Origin: Chthoniobacteraceae bacterium
Lineage (GTDB): Bacteria; Verrucomicrobiota; Verrucomicrobiia; Chthoniobacterales; Chthoniobacteraceae
NCBI GenBank assembly: GCA_947476045.1
Contig: CANJNZ010000030.1
Span: 1-47,000 of the forward strand
Reading direction: 5' to 3'
Length of the DNA: 47,000 bases
The stretch's first letter is position 1; each line of letters starts with the position of its first letter. The position numbers and the translations under genes are program-made. Of this stretch, positions 18,388 through 27,244 are shown in pieces. The notes beneath the pieces were generated by a model, which was given only the letters and a program-made list of their open reading frames with translations, did no database searches and was not told the origin of the DNA.

Positions 18388-20511
18388 CTACTTCCGCGCT
18401 TTGACTTTTGCTTTTGGACGCTGGCGGCGGGTGGGTTTGCGGACGTAGCGGGCTTCGCCGAGGGCGAGGGCGATGAATTCGGACTGGCTGTCGCGCTTGG
18501 GCTGGCCTTCTGCGCAGGAGACGCGGGTGTAGCTGCCGTCGCTTTCGAGCTGCCATGCCTTGGTGTTGTCGGCGAGCTGCGCGGCGAGGATTTGATTTGC
18601 GATGCGGTCGCGTAGCGCGGCGTCCTCGACGGGGAAGACGATTTCGACGCGGCGGATCAAATTGCGCGACATCCAGTCCGCGCTGCCGAGATAGGTCTCT
18701 GGTTTTCCGCCGTTTTCAAATTGGAAGATGCGCGCGTGTTCGAGGAAGCGACCGACTATGCTGCGCACTGTGATGTTTTCGCTAACGCCGGGAATGCCGG
18801 GCCGCAGGCAGCAGATGCCACGGACGATGAGTTCGATTTTCACCCCGGCCTGCGAGGCGCGGTAGAGCGCACGGATGATGTCGGGATCGCTGAGCGAGTT
18901 CATCTTCGCCACGATGCGCGCGGGCTTTTTCTTTTCAGCGTGATCAGCTTCGCGCTCGATAAGTGCGATGAGGCGCTGCTGGAGATCGAATGGCGCGATG
19001 AGAAGTTTACGCGGTGTCTGGAAGCGGCTGATGCCGGTGAGGTGGTTGAAAAAGTTGGTGGCGTCCTCGCCGAAATCCTCGTGTGCGGTGAAGAGGCTGA
19101 GGTCGGTGTAGATGCGCGAGGTGGTGGGGTTGTAGTTGCCGGTGGCGATGTGAATGTAGCGGCGCAGGCGGTCGTCGTCGCGGCGGACGACGAGTGTGAT
19201 TTTGCCGTGCACTTTCAGTCCCACGAGGCCGAAGATGACGTGGACGCCGGCTTCCTCGAGACGGCGCGCCCACTCGATGTTGTTGGCTTCGTCGAAGCGC
19301 GCCTTCAGTTCGGTGACGGCGGTGACTTGCTTGCCGTTTTCCGCCGCGAGCATGAGCGCGCCGACGATCCGGGCGTCGCCGCCCGTGCGATAGAGGGTTT
19401 GCTTAATGGCGAGGACGTTTGGATCGCGCGCGGCCTGTTCGAGAAAATCCACGACGCTGTTAAAGCTCTCATATGGATGGTGAATGAGCACGTCGCGGCG
19501 GCGGATGGTGGAGAAGAGCGAGGCGCGGTCGCGCACGATGGCGGCGATGGGCGCGATGAACGGGGTGTCGCGCAATTCCGGCGAGTGGTCGCCTTCGTAA
19601 ATGGCCATGAGCCGCGTGGCGTTGATGGGACCGTCCACGATGTAGAGATCGTCCTCGGTGAGGCTGAGATTATCGAGCAGCACCTGCCAGACGGGCTGCG
19701 GGCAGTCGGCGTCCACTTCGAGACGAACGGCCTCTCCACGGCGGCGGTTTCGCAGTTCCTCCTCGACGGCTTGCAGGAGATTTTCCGCGTCGTCCTCGTC
19801 CACGTAAAGCTCGCTGTTTCGCGTGACACGAAATTTCCAGTGCCCGAGGATTTTCGTGCCGGGGAAAAGGTCGGCGAGATAGTGGCCGATGATGTTGCCG
19901 AGAAAGAGGAAGTCCATCGCATCATCTTCGCGCGGCAGTCGCACGAGACGCGGCAGCACACGCGGCACCTGCACGACGGCGAGGCGCGAGCGGTTGGTGC
20001 CGTCCTGTTCGAGATCGAGGCTGACGACGATGTTCAGCGACTTGTTTTGAATGTGTGGAAATGGATGCGCCGGGTCCACCGCGAGCGGTGTGAGGACGGG
20101 GCGGACTTGATGCTGATAGTATTGTTCCAGCCAGGTGCGGTCGCGCTCGTTGAGTTCAGCGAATTCGCGGAAGCGGATTCCCGCCTTGTCCAGCGCGGGG
20201 CGCAGTTCACCGCGCCACAGCCGGTTTTGATCCTCCACCATGCGACGCACCCGTTTGCTCACTGCACGCACAGTCTCCGTGGCCGTGCGCCCATCGAGAC
20301 TGCGCTCGACGATGTCGCTCTCGATCTGCTGCTTCAGGCCCGCGAATCGCACCTCGAAAAACTCATCGAGATTCGAACTGACGATGCAGAAAAACTTCAC
20401 CCTTTCGAGCAGCGGCGTGCCGGGATTCAGCGCCTCCTCGAAGACGCGTTGATTGAATTCCAACCAGCTCATCTCGCGGCTGAGAAAGTGTTCAGTTGTG
20501 AAGTTGCTCAT
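18388..20511 (-). CDS. ppk1: polyphosphate kinase 1
   Basis: PPK1 reversibly transfers the gamma phosphate of ATP to a growing polyphosphate chain. The sequence has the four-domain layout. The N domain begins with LSREMSWLEFNQRVFEEA, the H domain contains LVRLPRE, and the C1/C2 catalytic phospholipase-D-like domains carry the active-site segment HIATGNYNPTT with its autophosphorylated His and the later block VRGICCLRPG. From the ATG at 20511 it has 707 residues; an ATG at 20532 adds seven more. The C-terminus is an unusual basic tail (PTRRQRPKAKVKARK). It is divergent from ppk2, with 178 bp between the two starts, so both polyphosphate genes could share control. Confidence 0.96.
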   Translation of the reverse strand: MSNFTTEHFLSREMSWLEFNQRVFEEALNPGTPLLERVKFFCIVSSNLDEFFEVRFAGLKQQIESDIVERSLDGRTATETVRAVSKRVRRMVEDQNRLWRGELRPALDKAGIRFREFAELNERDRTWLEQYYQHQVRPVLTPLAVDPAHPFPHIQNKSLNIVVSLDLEQDGTNRSRLAVVQVPRVLPRLVRLPREDDAMDFLFLGNIIGHYLADLFPGTKILGHWKFRVTRNSELYVDEDDAENLLQAVEEELRNRRRGEAVRLEVDADCPQPVWQVLLDNLSLTEDDLYIVDGPINATRLMAIYEGDHSPELRDTPFIAPIAAIVRDRASLFSTIRRRDVLIHHPYESFNSVVDFLEQAARDPNVLAIKQTLYRTGGDARIVGALMLAAENGKQVTAVTELKARFDEANNIEWARRLEEAGVHVIFGLVGLKVHGKITLVVRRDDDRLRRYIHIATGNYNPTTSRIYTDLSLFTAHEDFGEDATNFFNHLTGISRFQTPRKLLIAPFDLQQRLIALIEREADHAEKKKPARIVAKMNSLSDPDIIRALYRASQAGVKIELIVRGICCLRPGIPGVSENITVRSIVGRFLEHARIFQFENGGKPETYLGSADWMSRNLIRRVEIVFPVEDAALRDRIANQILAAQLADNTKAWQLESDGSYTRVSCAEGQPKRDSQSEFIALALGEARYVRKPTRRQRPKAKVKARK

Positions 20512-20609
20512 GGTTTTCAGTATGCCACCCATGCGCCCACTTTAGCGGGAGTCATGGCGCTGGCACTCACAAATGCTGCCATTACTCGCGCCCGGCTGGG
20601 TGGCGTCGC

Positions 20610-20631
20610 CGTCACGCTTTGGTCACAGTTT
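20610..20631 (+). promoter_or_regulatory. candidate Pho-box-like direct repeat between ppk1 and ppk2
   Basis: Two adjacent 11-bp units, CGTCACGCTTT (20610-20620) and GGTCACAGTTT (20621-20631), agree at 8 of 11 positions. They have the GTCA core and the 11-bp period of PhoB boxes. They lie about 59 bp upstream of the ppk2 start and about 100 bp upstream of ppk1. No clear -10 box follows at the expected distance, so this is tentative. Confidence 0.3.
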
Positions 20632-20689
20632 CGCGGCGAAAATGCACGCGGCTTGCGGAAAACAGAGGATGCGTGGTAAAGCCTCCGCC

Positions 20690-21469
20690 ATGACTACACC
20701 TCGCGTCCTCTTCAAACTTCGCGAGCCCATTGGCTGGAAAAGCACCCGTCGTCTCGAAACGCTCGAACACAAGCAGCTCAAGTCCGACGATTACAAAAAG
20801 CGGCTCAAGGAAGCGCAGCTCCAGCTACTGAGCTGGCAGCGCCGTCTCGTCGAAACGAAGAGCAATGTCGTCATCGTCATCGAAGGCCCGGACGCCGCCG
20901 GCAAAGGCGGCGCCATCAAACGCATCGTGGAGAAACTCGACCCGCGTTTGCTGAAAGTTCACTCCATCGTGAAGCCCACAGCGGAGGAATTTGATCATCA
21001 CTATCTCTGGCGATTCTGGAACAAGCTTCCGCCAAAGGGCCAGATCGTCATCTATGATCGCTCGTGGTATGGGCGCGTCCTCGTCGAGCGCGTGGAGGGC
21101 TTTTGCAGCGAGGCCGCTTGGAAGCGCGCCTATCGCGAGATCAATGAATTCGAGCGCCAGCTCATGGACGACGGCACCATCGTGCTGAAATTTTTCCTCT
21201 TCATCACCAAGGACGAGCAACTCGCGCGGTTCAAAGCCCGCGAATCCGATCCCTACAAGCACTGGAAAATTTCCGACGAAGACTGGCGCAACCGCAGGCA
21301 TTGGAAGGAAAACGTCGTCGCCGCCGAGGAAATGCTGCGCCGCACCTCCACCGAACGCGCTCCATGGAATGTCATCGGCGCAAATTTCAAATGGCACACG
21401 CGCGTGAAAATGATCCGCACCATCGTGGATGCGCTCGACAGAGCCGAGCTGCGCGACTCCCAGCTATAA
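20690..21469 (+). CDS. ppk2: polyphosphate kinase 2 family protein
   Basis: PPK2 enzymes use polyphosphate to phosphorylate nucleoside mono- or diphosphates. The single-domain 259-residue protein has the Walker A loop GPDAAGKGG near residue 66. The Walker B/lid motif YDRSWYGRVLVERVEGF is also present. I place the start at ATG 20690 (MTTPRVLF), since the family N-terminus fits there; upstream starts at 20669 or 20573 would add unrelated residues. Whether AMP or ADP/GDP is the substrate (class I, II or III) cannot be settled by eye. It is transcribed away from ppk1 and ends 5 nt before the convergent MFS gene. Confidence 0.93.
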   Translation: MTTPRVLFKLREPIGWKSTRRLETLEHKQLKSDDYKKRLKEAQLQLLSWQRRLVETKSNVVIVIEGPDAAGKGGAIKRIVEKLDPRLLKVHSIVKPTAEEFDHHYLWRFWNKLPPKGQIVIYDRSWYGRVLVERVEGFCSEAAWKRAYREINEFERQLMDDGTIVLKFFLFITKDEQLARFKARESDPYKHWKISDEDWRNRRHWKENVVAAEEMLRRTSTERAPWNVIGANFKWHTRVKMIRTIVDALDRAELRDSQL

Positions 21470-21474
21470 AGCCG

Positions 21475-22710
21475 CTAGCTCTCCCCCGACCCTTCCGACG
21501 ACGGCCAGCGGCGCGAGAGCATCATCGCTGAAACCAGCGCGTAGCCGGCGGCGCAGACGAGCAGCGCATTGCGCATCCCCAGCCAGTGCTCCAGCCCGGA
21601 CACCGCAAAACCCGAGAACGGCATCACGCCCACAAAACTGAGCGCAGCCACCGCCGAGACGCGCCCGCGAATTTCATCCGGCGCACGCTCCTGCACGAGC
21701 TGATTGCCGATGCCGAAAAGAAAGTTCAGCCCCAGCGTCAGCAGTGAAACGCACAGCGCCGCCTGCCAGAAAAACTGCGCAGCCGACAAGCCGACCAATG
21801 CAATGACGCTGATCGCCGCCCCGCTCCGCAGAAAAAGCACGCGTCGGCGCGATGGAATCCCCAGCAGCACCAGCGACGCCAGCAGCGCACCGATGCCCGA
21901 GAGCGACATCAGCCAGCCCACCTGCCCCGGCGACAGCCCCAGCGTCCGCCGCCCATACCAAGTCAGCATCACCACAACAAACGGCGAGCAAAACAGCGCG
22001 CACGACGCCATGAGCAGCACCATCCTTCGCGTCGGCACATCCGAGCGCACGTGGCGCAGACCGTCGGCAAACCCCGTGCGCCGCGCCGCCTCCTGCTCCG
22101 CAGTCCCCACCTTCCTCGGAGCCAGCGTGCAAAGCACCACGAGCGGGCATAGATAGCTGAGCGCATTCGCATAAAATGCCGACTGCGTTCCCAGCCATCC
22201 CACGAGCCAGCCCGCCAGCGCAGGGCCGATGATGCGCGCCGAGTGAAACACCGAACGATCAATCGCCACCGCCGCCGCCAGTTTTTCCTTCGGCACCAAT
22301 TCCGGCACCAGCGCCGAATACGCGGGCATTTCAAAACCACCGCTCACGCCAAGCAACGCCGCTACCGGCAGCAGCAGCCAGAAAGACAGAATGCCGAGAT
22401 GCAGCCACCAACCCACGAGCAGGGCGAGCAGCGACTGAATCCCCAGCACCACAAAAAGAATCCGCCGCTTGTCCGAGCGATCCGCCAGCGCCCCGCCGAG
22501 CGGACTGAACAGCGGCACCAGCAGCATCGTCACTCCGCTAATCACCGCCTGCTCCCACGAACTGCTCGCGTGCTCCTCGATGACAAACTGCTGCGCCTGC
22601 GCCTGCATCCACGTCCCGACCATCGAAATAAACTCCGCCACCATGAAACGCGCGAAAACCCCTTCGCGAAACACACCCATCGAATTCCCAAATGTCGTCT
22701 CCTTTTCCAT
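21475..22710 (-). CDS. MFS transporter, EntS/MFS_3-like
   Basis: About 12 hydrophobic helices over 411 residues mark a major facilitator family inner-membrane protein. The A-motif between helices 2 and 3 is visible as GGALADRSDKRRIL. The MFS_3 (enterobactin-exporter-like) subgroup is suggested by the start FGNSMGVFREGVFARFMVAEFI and by the late block LVQERAPDEIRGRVSA. Such proteins export small molecules, but the substrate is unknown and no siderophore genes are nearby. I use the ATG at 22710 (MEKETT); a longer frame to 22839 would run into the neighbouring M23 gene and adds no conserved sequence. Confidence 0.88.
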   Translation of the reverse strand: MEKETTFGNSMGVFREGVFARFMVAEFISMVGTWMQAQAQQFVIEEHASSSWEQAVISGVTMLLVPLFSPLGGALADRSDKRRILFVVLGIQSLLALLVGWWLHLGILSFWLLLPVAALLGVSGGFEMPAYSALVPELVPKEKLAAAVAIDRSVFHSARIIGPALAGWLVGWLGTQSAFYANALSYLCPLVVLCTLAPRKVGTAEQEAARRTGFADGLRHVRSDVPTRRMVLLMASCALFCSPFVVVMLTWYGRRTLGLSPGQVGWLMSLSGIGALLASLVLLGIPSRRRVLFLRSGAAISVIALVGLSAAQFFWQAALCVSLLTLGLNFLFGIGNQLVQERAPDEIRGRVSAVAALSFVGVMPFSGFAVSGLEHWLGMRNALLVCAAGYALVSAMMLSRRWPSSEGSGES

Positions 22711-22771
22711 GAGCGGCGGAGAAAACTCAGCCACCCCGCAAAAGACAAACGCCAAATCCCCCCGGCGGTTC

Positions 22772-23494
22772 TTAGCGTCCGATATCGTCGTAGCGACGCG
22801 GCTTCCACTCCTGCTTCGCCGGGGGCTGCTTTGCAGCATTCGGGATCACAAAGCCGCCGCTGCCCGCCTCCACTTCCGCGATGGCATTCGCATCGAACGG
22901 CGCAAACGTATTAATCGGCACCATCGCCGTCGCCGCACTTGGAACGATCTTGCGGTGCGCCGCGATGAAAGTCGTCGGGTCCCAATACACCCGCTCATCG
23001 CGCGGAAAACGATGCCGCGCCATGCCCACGCGCAGCTCCTTCCTCATCTCAAAATGCAGGTGCGCTTCATAAAGTCCGCCACCAGTCCCGATGGTGCCCA
23101 CCTGCTGACCGCGCCGGACGTGCTGCCCCATCCGGCAAAGGATTCTGTCGAGATGCCCGTAGAGCGAATCCACAAATTTCCGCTGCCCGCGCTCTTCATA
23201 AACGTGCCGCACAATCACCACATTCCCCCAGCCGTGCCCGAAATTCTCCGCAAAAACCACCAGCCCATTCGCGCAAGCCCACACCGGGTCGCCGAGATCC
23301 GAGTCGCCACCGCGCTTGCCATTCCAGTCCTCGCCGAGATGCCCGTTCGGACGATAGCCGCGCGACTTGTAGTATTCCGACCCCTCCGGCTTCCCCACCG
23401 GGAAATCGAATCCGTCCGCCATCAGCGTCGCCGCCTCTTCCGCACGGGAAAGAGCAGCGGACACCAGCAAAGTCAGCAGCAGAAGGAAACGCAT
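22772..23494 (-). CDS. M23 family metallopeptidase (LytM/peptidoglycan endopeptidase fold)
   Basis: A signal peptide (MRFLLLLTLLVSAALSRA) from the ATG at 23494 precedes a lysostaphin-like domain, giving 240 residues. The zinc ligands of the family are visible as HLGED (H-x3-D) and, later, HLHFE (HxH). M23 enzymes cut peptide cross-links in peptidoglycan or activate amidases. With both ligand motifs kept it should be catalytically competent. It sits between an MFS exporter and uppP on the same strand; the uppP neighbourhood fits a cell-wall theme. It is exported to the periplasm. Confidence 0.9.
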   Translation of the reverse strand: MRFLLLLTLLVSAALSRAEEAATLMADGFDFPVGKPEGSEYYKSRGYRPNGHLGEDWNGKRGGDSDLGDPVWACANGLVVFAENFGHGWGNVVIVRHVYEERGQRKFVDSLYGHLDRILCRMGQHVRRGQQVGTIGTGGGLYEAHLHFEMRKELRVGMARHRFPRDERVYWDPTTFIAAHRKIVPSAATAMVPINTFAPFDANAIAEVEAGSGGFVIPNAAKQPPAKQEWKPRRYDDIGR

Positions 23495-23544
23495 CACCGC
23501 CCATCCTAGGAAACCCAAAGCGCCTTTGGCAAAGCCTCAAAATA

Positions 23545-24348
23545 CTATCGACACGCCAGCAGCAACACCACCCCCGCGACTATGCGATACAGGCCGAATC
23601 CCGTGAATGTGTGTGTGCTCACGTAACGAATCATCCAGCGCACGGCGAAGAACGACGCCACGCTCGCGACGGCGCTCGCCAACAGCATCGGTGCCCATTC
23701 GATGACCACGACGTGCTTGTGTGCGTCCCACAGCGTCTTCACCGCCGCAGCACCGAGCGTCGGCACGCCGAGCAAAAACGAAAACTCCGTCGCAGGCCCG
23801 CGACCCAGACCCAGCGCGAGAGCGATCAGGATGGTGGCCCCGGAGCGGGACGTTCCGGGAAATGCCACCGCCGCGACTTGTGCAAGACCGATGGCAATGG
23901 CGATGGCCCAAGTCACATCAGCGCTCGACTTTCTCCCGCGCAGCCAGCGCTCGATGAGCACAAAAAGGACGCCGCCCACGAGCAGCGCCATCGCCACGGG
24001 GAACATCGTCTTTGGCAGCAACTCATCGTGCCCCGTCACCTTTTTCATCACGCCTTTGAAAATGAGCGCGCCCGCCGCGGTGATGCAGAATGCCACGAAA
24101 AGCTTCGTCAGATATCCCCTGCCCTTCGGCTCGCGCAGCGTTGCCAGCCGGTCTTTGAAAAGCGGAAGCGCCGCGATCATCGCCCACACCTGGATGAACG
24201 AATTAAAAACTTCGCTGCTGAAAAAGTTCTCCGGGGCGATGTGAAGCAAACGCTCCGTAATCAGCAAATGCCCCGTGGATGATACCGGGATGAACTCGGT
24301 GATTCCCTCGACGAGGCCGAGGATAATTGCGATGAGCCAGACGGACAT
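23545..24348 (-). CDS. uppP: undecaprenyl-diphosphate phosphatase
   Basis: UppP (BacA) removes a phosphate from undecaprenyl pyrophosphate, recycling the lipid carrier for peptidoglycan and surface polysaccharides, and confers bacitracin tolerance. The 267-residue, multi-helix membrane protein has both signature loops: EGITEFIPVSSTGHLL near the N-terminus, and FPGTSRSGATI with the catalytic Arg/Ser. Length is normal. It lies 50 nt upstream of the M23 gene and 33 nt downstream of the P-II gene on the same strand, so a short transcript is possible. Confidence 0.96.
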   Translation of the reverse strand: MSVWLIAIILGLVEGITEFIPVSSTGHLLITERLLHIAPENFFSSEVFNSFIQVWAMIAALPLFKDRLATLREPKGRGYLTKLFVAFCITAAGALIFKGVMKKVTGHDELLPKTMFPVAMALLVGGVLFVLIERWLRGRKSSADVTWAIAIAIGLAQVAAVAFPGTSRSGATILIALALGLGRGPATEFSFLLGVPTLGAAAVKTLWDAHKHVVVIEWAPMLLASAVASVASFFAVRWMIRYVSTHTFTGFGLYRIVAGVVLLLACR

Positions 24349-24381
24349 GAAACCGGAAAGAAACGTGAAGGCGCAGCGCGC

Positions 24382-24732
<351 letters not shown>

Positions 24733-24802
24733 TTAGCGGCACTCGCGACAATGGCAAGCCCGCGCATTGCATTCGCGCCGACTTTCGGTCACACCACTCG
24801 TC

Positions 24803-25624
24803 ATGCAACCCGGCAGGCTCATCGCTTTCACGCTCGCGCTCATCGCGCCAGCCCTCGCCGTCGAGAAAAAGAAACCCTCAAAATCCGAACACGCCGCCGC
24901 CGAGTCGCACATCAAAGAAGAGCTGGGCGTGAATCAATTCACCACACCGAGCATCGAGACACTCCTCGCTGCGCTTCGTGAGCTTCGTCCCGTCTCCTTC
25001 GACGCCGTCACTCGCGAACTACCCACGCAAAACGCCACCGACCGCGCACGCCTCGCCATGAGCACCGGCGCGGTCATCGCCGATGGCTTCCTCGCCGTCA
25101 TCGCGGAAAAACAAAGCCGCATCGAACCCATTGGGCGCGTCCTACTGCGACAGGCCAGGGGCCTCGGAGTCGGTGAACACGTCACGCGCCACAGCCGTAG
25201 CATCCTCGAAAAAGCAGCGGGGAAAGATTGGGAAGGCGTCCGCACCGAACTCATCGGCACGCAGCGCGACGTCGAGCAGGGAATGCTCGCACTCAAGGAC
25301 GAGGAAATCGCTCATCTCGTTTCACTCGGCGGCTGGTGGCGCGGACTCGAAATCGCCGCCGGAATCGTCGCCGAGCATTACAGCGCCGAACGCGCCGCAC
25401 TTCTCATCCAGCCCACCGTCCTCGACTACTTCGCCGACCGCATAAGCACGCTGAACCCGAGTTTCAAAAAAACAAAACTCTGGGCCGTCCTCGACGCGAA
25501 CCTCCGCGAAGTCCGTCGTATGGCCATCAAAGAAGATCACAGCGCCCCGACAAAAGACGAGATCGCGAAGCTCCACACCCTGGCCAAGTCCACGAACGAC
25601 GCGCTCGCAACCACAGAAGAGTGA
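24803..25624 (+). CDS. exported protein of unknown function
   Basis: The 273-residue protein starts with a probable signal peptide (MQPGRLIAFTLALIAPALA) from ATG 24803, which I prefer over an upstream start at 24767 that would extend the signal. The mature part is highly charged and looks mostly helical, with Lys/Glu-rich stretches and no metal-binding or catalytic motif that I recognise. A periplasmic or surface location is likely. It is divergent from glnB (82 bp apart) and followed 41 nt later by a small unknown gene on the same strand. Confidence 0.65.
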   Translation: MQPGRLIAFTLALIAPALAVEKKKPSKSEHAAAESHIKEELGVNQFTTPSIETLLAALRELRPVSFDAVTRELPTQNATDRARLAMSTGAVIADGFLAVIAEKQSRIEPIGRVLLRQARGLGVGEHVTRHSRSILEKAAGKDWEGVRTELIGTQRDVEQGMLALKDEEIAHLVSLGGWWRGLEIAAGIVAEHYSAERAALLIQPTVLDYFADRISTLNPSFKKTKLWAVLDANLREVRRMAIKEDHSAPTKDEIAKLHTLAKSTNDALATTEE

Positions 25625-25665
25625 GCAACCGCGCACAGAACGAGCAAAAGTTCAGAAATACAGCC

Positions 25666-25926
25666 ATGCCAATCACCAAACAGACCGTTGCTGAAAAGCT
25701 CGCTGCGTATCTGCACCATAAGCTGACTCTCGCGGAACTCGTGGACTGGGCCGAAAGCGCGTTAATGGACGGCGAGCTGGATGAGAACCACATCGAGTCA
25801 CTCGCCGCCGTGCTCGCCCGCCTCGGCGTGGCTGATGTGCGAGCTTTTGGCCAAACGTGGGAAGACTGCGAAGACACGCTCCAACAACTCGGTTACGCCG
25901 CCCACGTTGAAGTGGCAGCCGCCTAA
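25666..25926 (+). CDS. small acidic protein of unknown function
   Basis: This 86-residue protein starts at ATG 25666 (MPITKQTVAEKLAAYLHHK). It is acidic and predicted helical, with the pattern LAELVDWAESALMDGELDENH, and has no transmembrane segment. The arrangement recalls short cytoplasmic regulatory or antitoxin-like proteins, but no partner toxin is adjacent, so I assign no function. The frame stays open upstream to 25228, but that part overlaps the preceding gene and has an unnatural Arg-rich composition. Confidence 0.6.
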   Translation: MPITKQTVAEKLAAYLHHKLTLAELVDWAESALMDGELDENHIESLAAVLARLGVADVRAFGQTWEDCEDTLQQLGYAAHVEVAAA

Positions 25927-26016
25927 GCTGGGCGCGCGACTTTTCGTAGGCAGTCGCAGTGCAGATCGCGCTCCGCGCTTGCATCGTCGGCCCGTCGCCG
26001 CTTCCGTCTCGCGCCC

Positions 26017-27063
26017 ATGCCTACTACCGACGACATTCGCGCCACGCTTGCCACAGTAAAATACCCGGGGTTCAGCCGGGATATTGTCAGCTTTGGAATA
26101 GTGAAGGATGTGCGCGTGGACGATGGCGAAGTCTTTGTGCAAATGGCGATGGCCACTACCGACGCTGCGGTGCCTGCGCAAATCAAAGCAAACGCCGAAG
26201 CAGCGATCTCGGCGATACCCGGCGTCTCGAGCGCAGTCGTCCGCATAGACATCACCGCACCCGCCCAACAACCGATTGGCGCGCAGACGATGCCACAGAC
26301 TTCCATCCCCGGCGTGAAGCACGTCATCGCCGTCGCCAGCGGAAAGGGCGGCGTGGGAAAAAGCACCGTCGCCGCGAATCTCGCGTGTGCTTTGCAGGCG
26401 CAAGGTGCTGCGGTCGGCCTGTGTGATTGCGACCTCTATGGCCCGAGCATCGGCCTGATGTTTGGAGCAAACGAACGACCCTTTGCCGACGAAGACAACC
26501 GCATCATCCCCGTCGAGCGATACGGATTAAAACTGATGAGCATGGGCTTCCTACTCGATGACGACGCGCCGGCGATTCTGCGCGGGCCGATGGTGACGAA
26601 ATACACGCAGCAATTTTTGCGTCAGGTAAATTGGGGTAACCTCGACTACCTCATCCTCGACCTTCCACCCGGCACCGGCGACATCCAACTCACCATCGTG
26701 CAGACCGTCGCGCTCGCAGGCGCAGTCATCGTCACTACGCCGCAGGAAGTCGCGCTCATTGATGCGCGCAAAGCCGTCACGATGTTCCAAAAAGTGAACG
26801 TCCCCGTGCTCGGGATCGTAGAAAATATGAGTTACTTCCTCTGCCCGAGCGACGGCGTGCGCTACGACATCTTCGGCAGCGGCGGCGGCCAGCGAGAAGC
26901 CGACCGCGTGCAAGTCCCGCTCCTCGGTCAGGTGCCCATTGACATCGCCACTCGCGAATCCGGCGACCGAGGCAAACCCATCACTGCCGCCGATCTCACC
27001 AGCCCCATCGCCCAATCCTTCCTCGCCATCGCGAAAAAACTCACAGACACGCTGTCGCGCTAG
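26017..27063 (+). CDS. mrp: Mrp/ApbC-type iron-sulfur cluster carrier ATPase
   Basis: This 348-residue protein has an N-terminal DUF59/MIP18-like domain (about 1-85) and a deviant-Walker P-loop ATPase domain (Mrp/NBP35/ApbC). The P-loop is GKGGVGKSTVAANLA, and the family block DYLILDLPPGTGDIQLT follows. These proteins deliver Fe-S clusters to apoproteins in the cytosol. The dimer-bridging CxxC that normally holds the cluster is altered. Where C-P-x-C is expected near MSYF, the sequence reads Cys276-Pro-Ser-Asp279. The change is in the middle of well-conserved sequence, so a frameshift is unlikely. It converges on a tiny membrane-protein gene, overlapping it by 4 nt. Confidence 0.93.
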   Translation: MPTTDDIRATLATVKYPGFSRDIVSFGIVKDVRVDDGEVFVQMAMATTDAAVPAQIKANAEAAISAIPGVSSAVVRIDITAPAQQPIGAQTMPQTSIPGVKHVIAVASGKGGVGKSTVAANLACALQAQGAAVGLCDCDLYGPSIGLMFGANERPFADEDNRIIPVERYGLKLMSMGFLLDDDAPAILRGPMVTKYTQQFLRQVNWGNLDYLILDLPPGTGDIQLTIVQTVALAGAVIVTTPQEVALIDARKAVTMFQKVNVPVLGIVENMSYFLCPSDGVRYDIFGSGGGQREADRVQVPLLGQVPIDIATRESGDRGKPITAADLTSPIAQSFLAIAKKLTDTLSR

Positions 27064-27239
27064 AATTTTCGCGCAGCGAAAACGCAGTAGCCGCCTGCCG
27101 CAAAGCCTCCAAGGCCGGCAAAGCAAAGCATCACACGCTTGGCGGCCCATTTCTTTTTGCCGATGGCCTTTTTCGTCATCCACAGTCCGAAGACGATGAA
27201 GAAAACGGCGAGAACGTAAGCGACGATTCTATTGTTCAT
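27060..27239 (-). CDS. 59-residue membrane protein of unknown function
   Basis: A frame of 59 codons begins with ATG at 27239 (MNNRIVAYVLAVFFIVFGLW) and ends with TAG at 27060. It has two hydrophobic segments (about 5-20 and 37-53) separated by a strongly basic loop (KKAIGKKKWAAKR), a helical hairpin that would sit in the inner membrane. The stop overlaps the mrp stop by 4 nt. It lies just upstream of the ATG-proximal... more precisely, downstream of the PgpH-like gene on the same strand (5 nt apart), so they probably share a transcript. Its clean membrane-protein pattern supports it as real despite its size. Confidence 0.6.
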   Translation of the reverse strand: MNNRIVAYVLAVFFIVFGLWMTKKAIGKKKWAAKRVMLCFAGLGGFAAGGYCVFAARKF

Positions 27240-27244
27240 GGGAG

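Noticed and set aside
18721-20679. 652-codon open frame opposite ppk1
   Set aside because: It runs antisense to a clear PPK1 with all catalytic motifs. The encoded protein is low-complexity (Val/Glu/Asp/Ala-rich) and matches no family, as expected for the complement of GC-rich codons.
24767-24802. Upstream start for the exported protein after glnB
   Set aside because: It would put 12 polar and basic residues ahead of a good signal peptide beginning at 24803.
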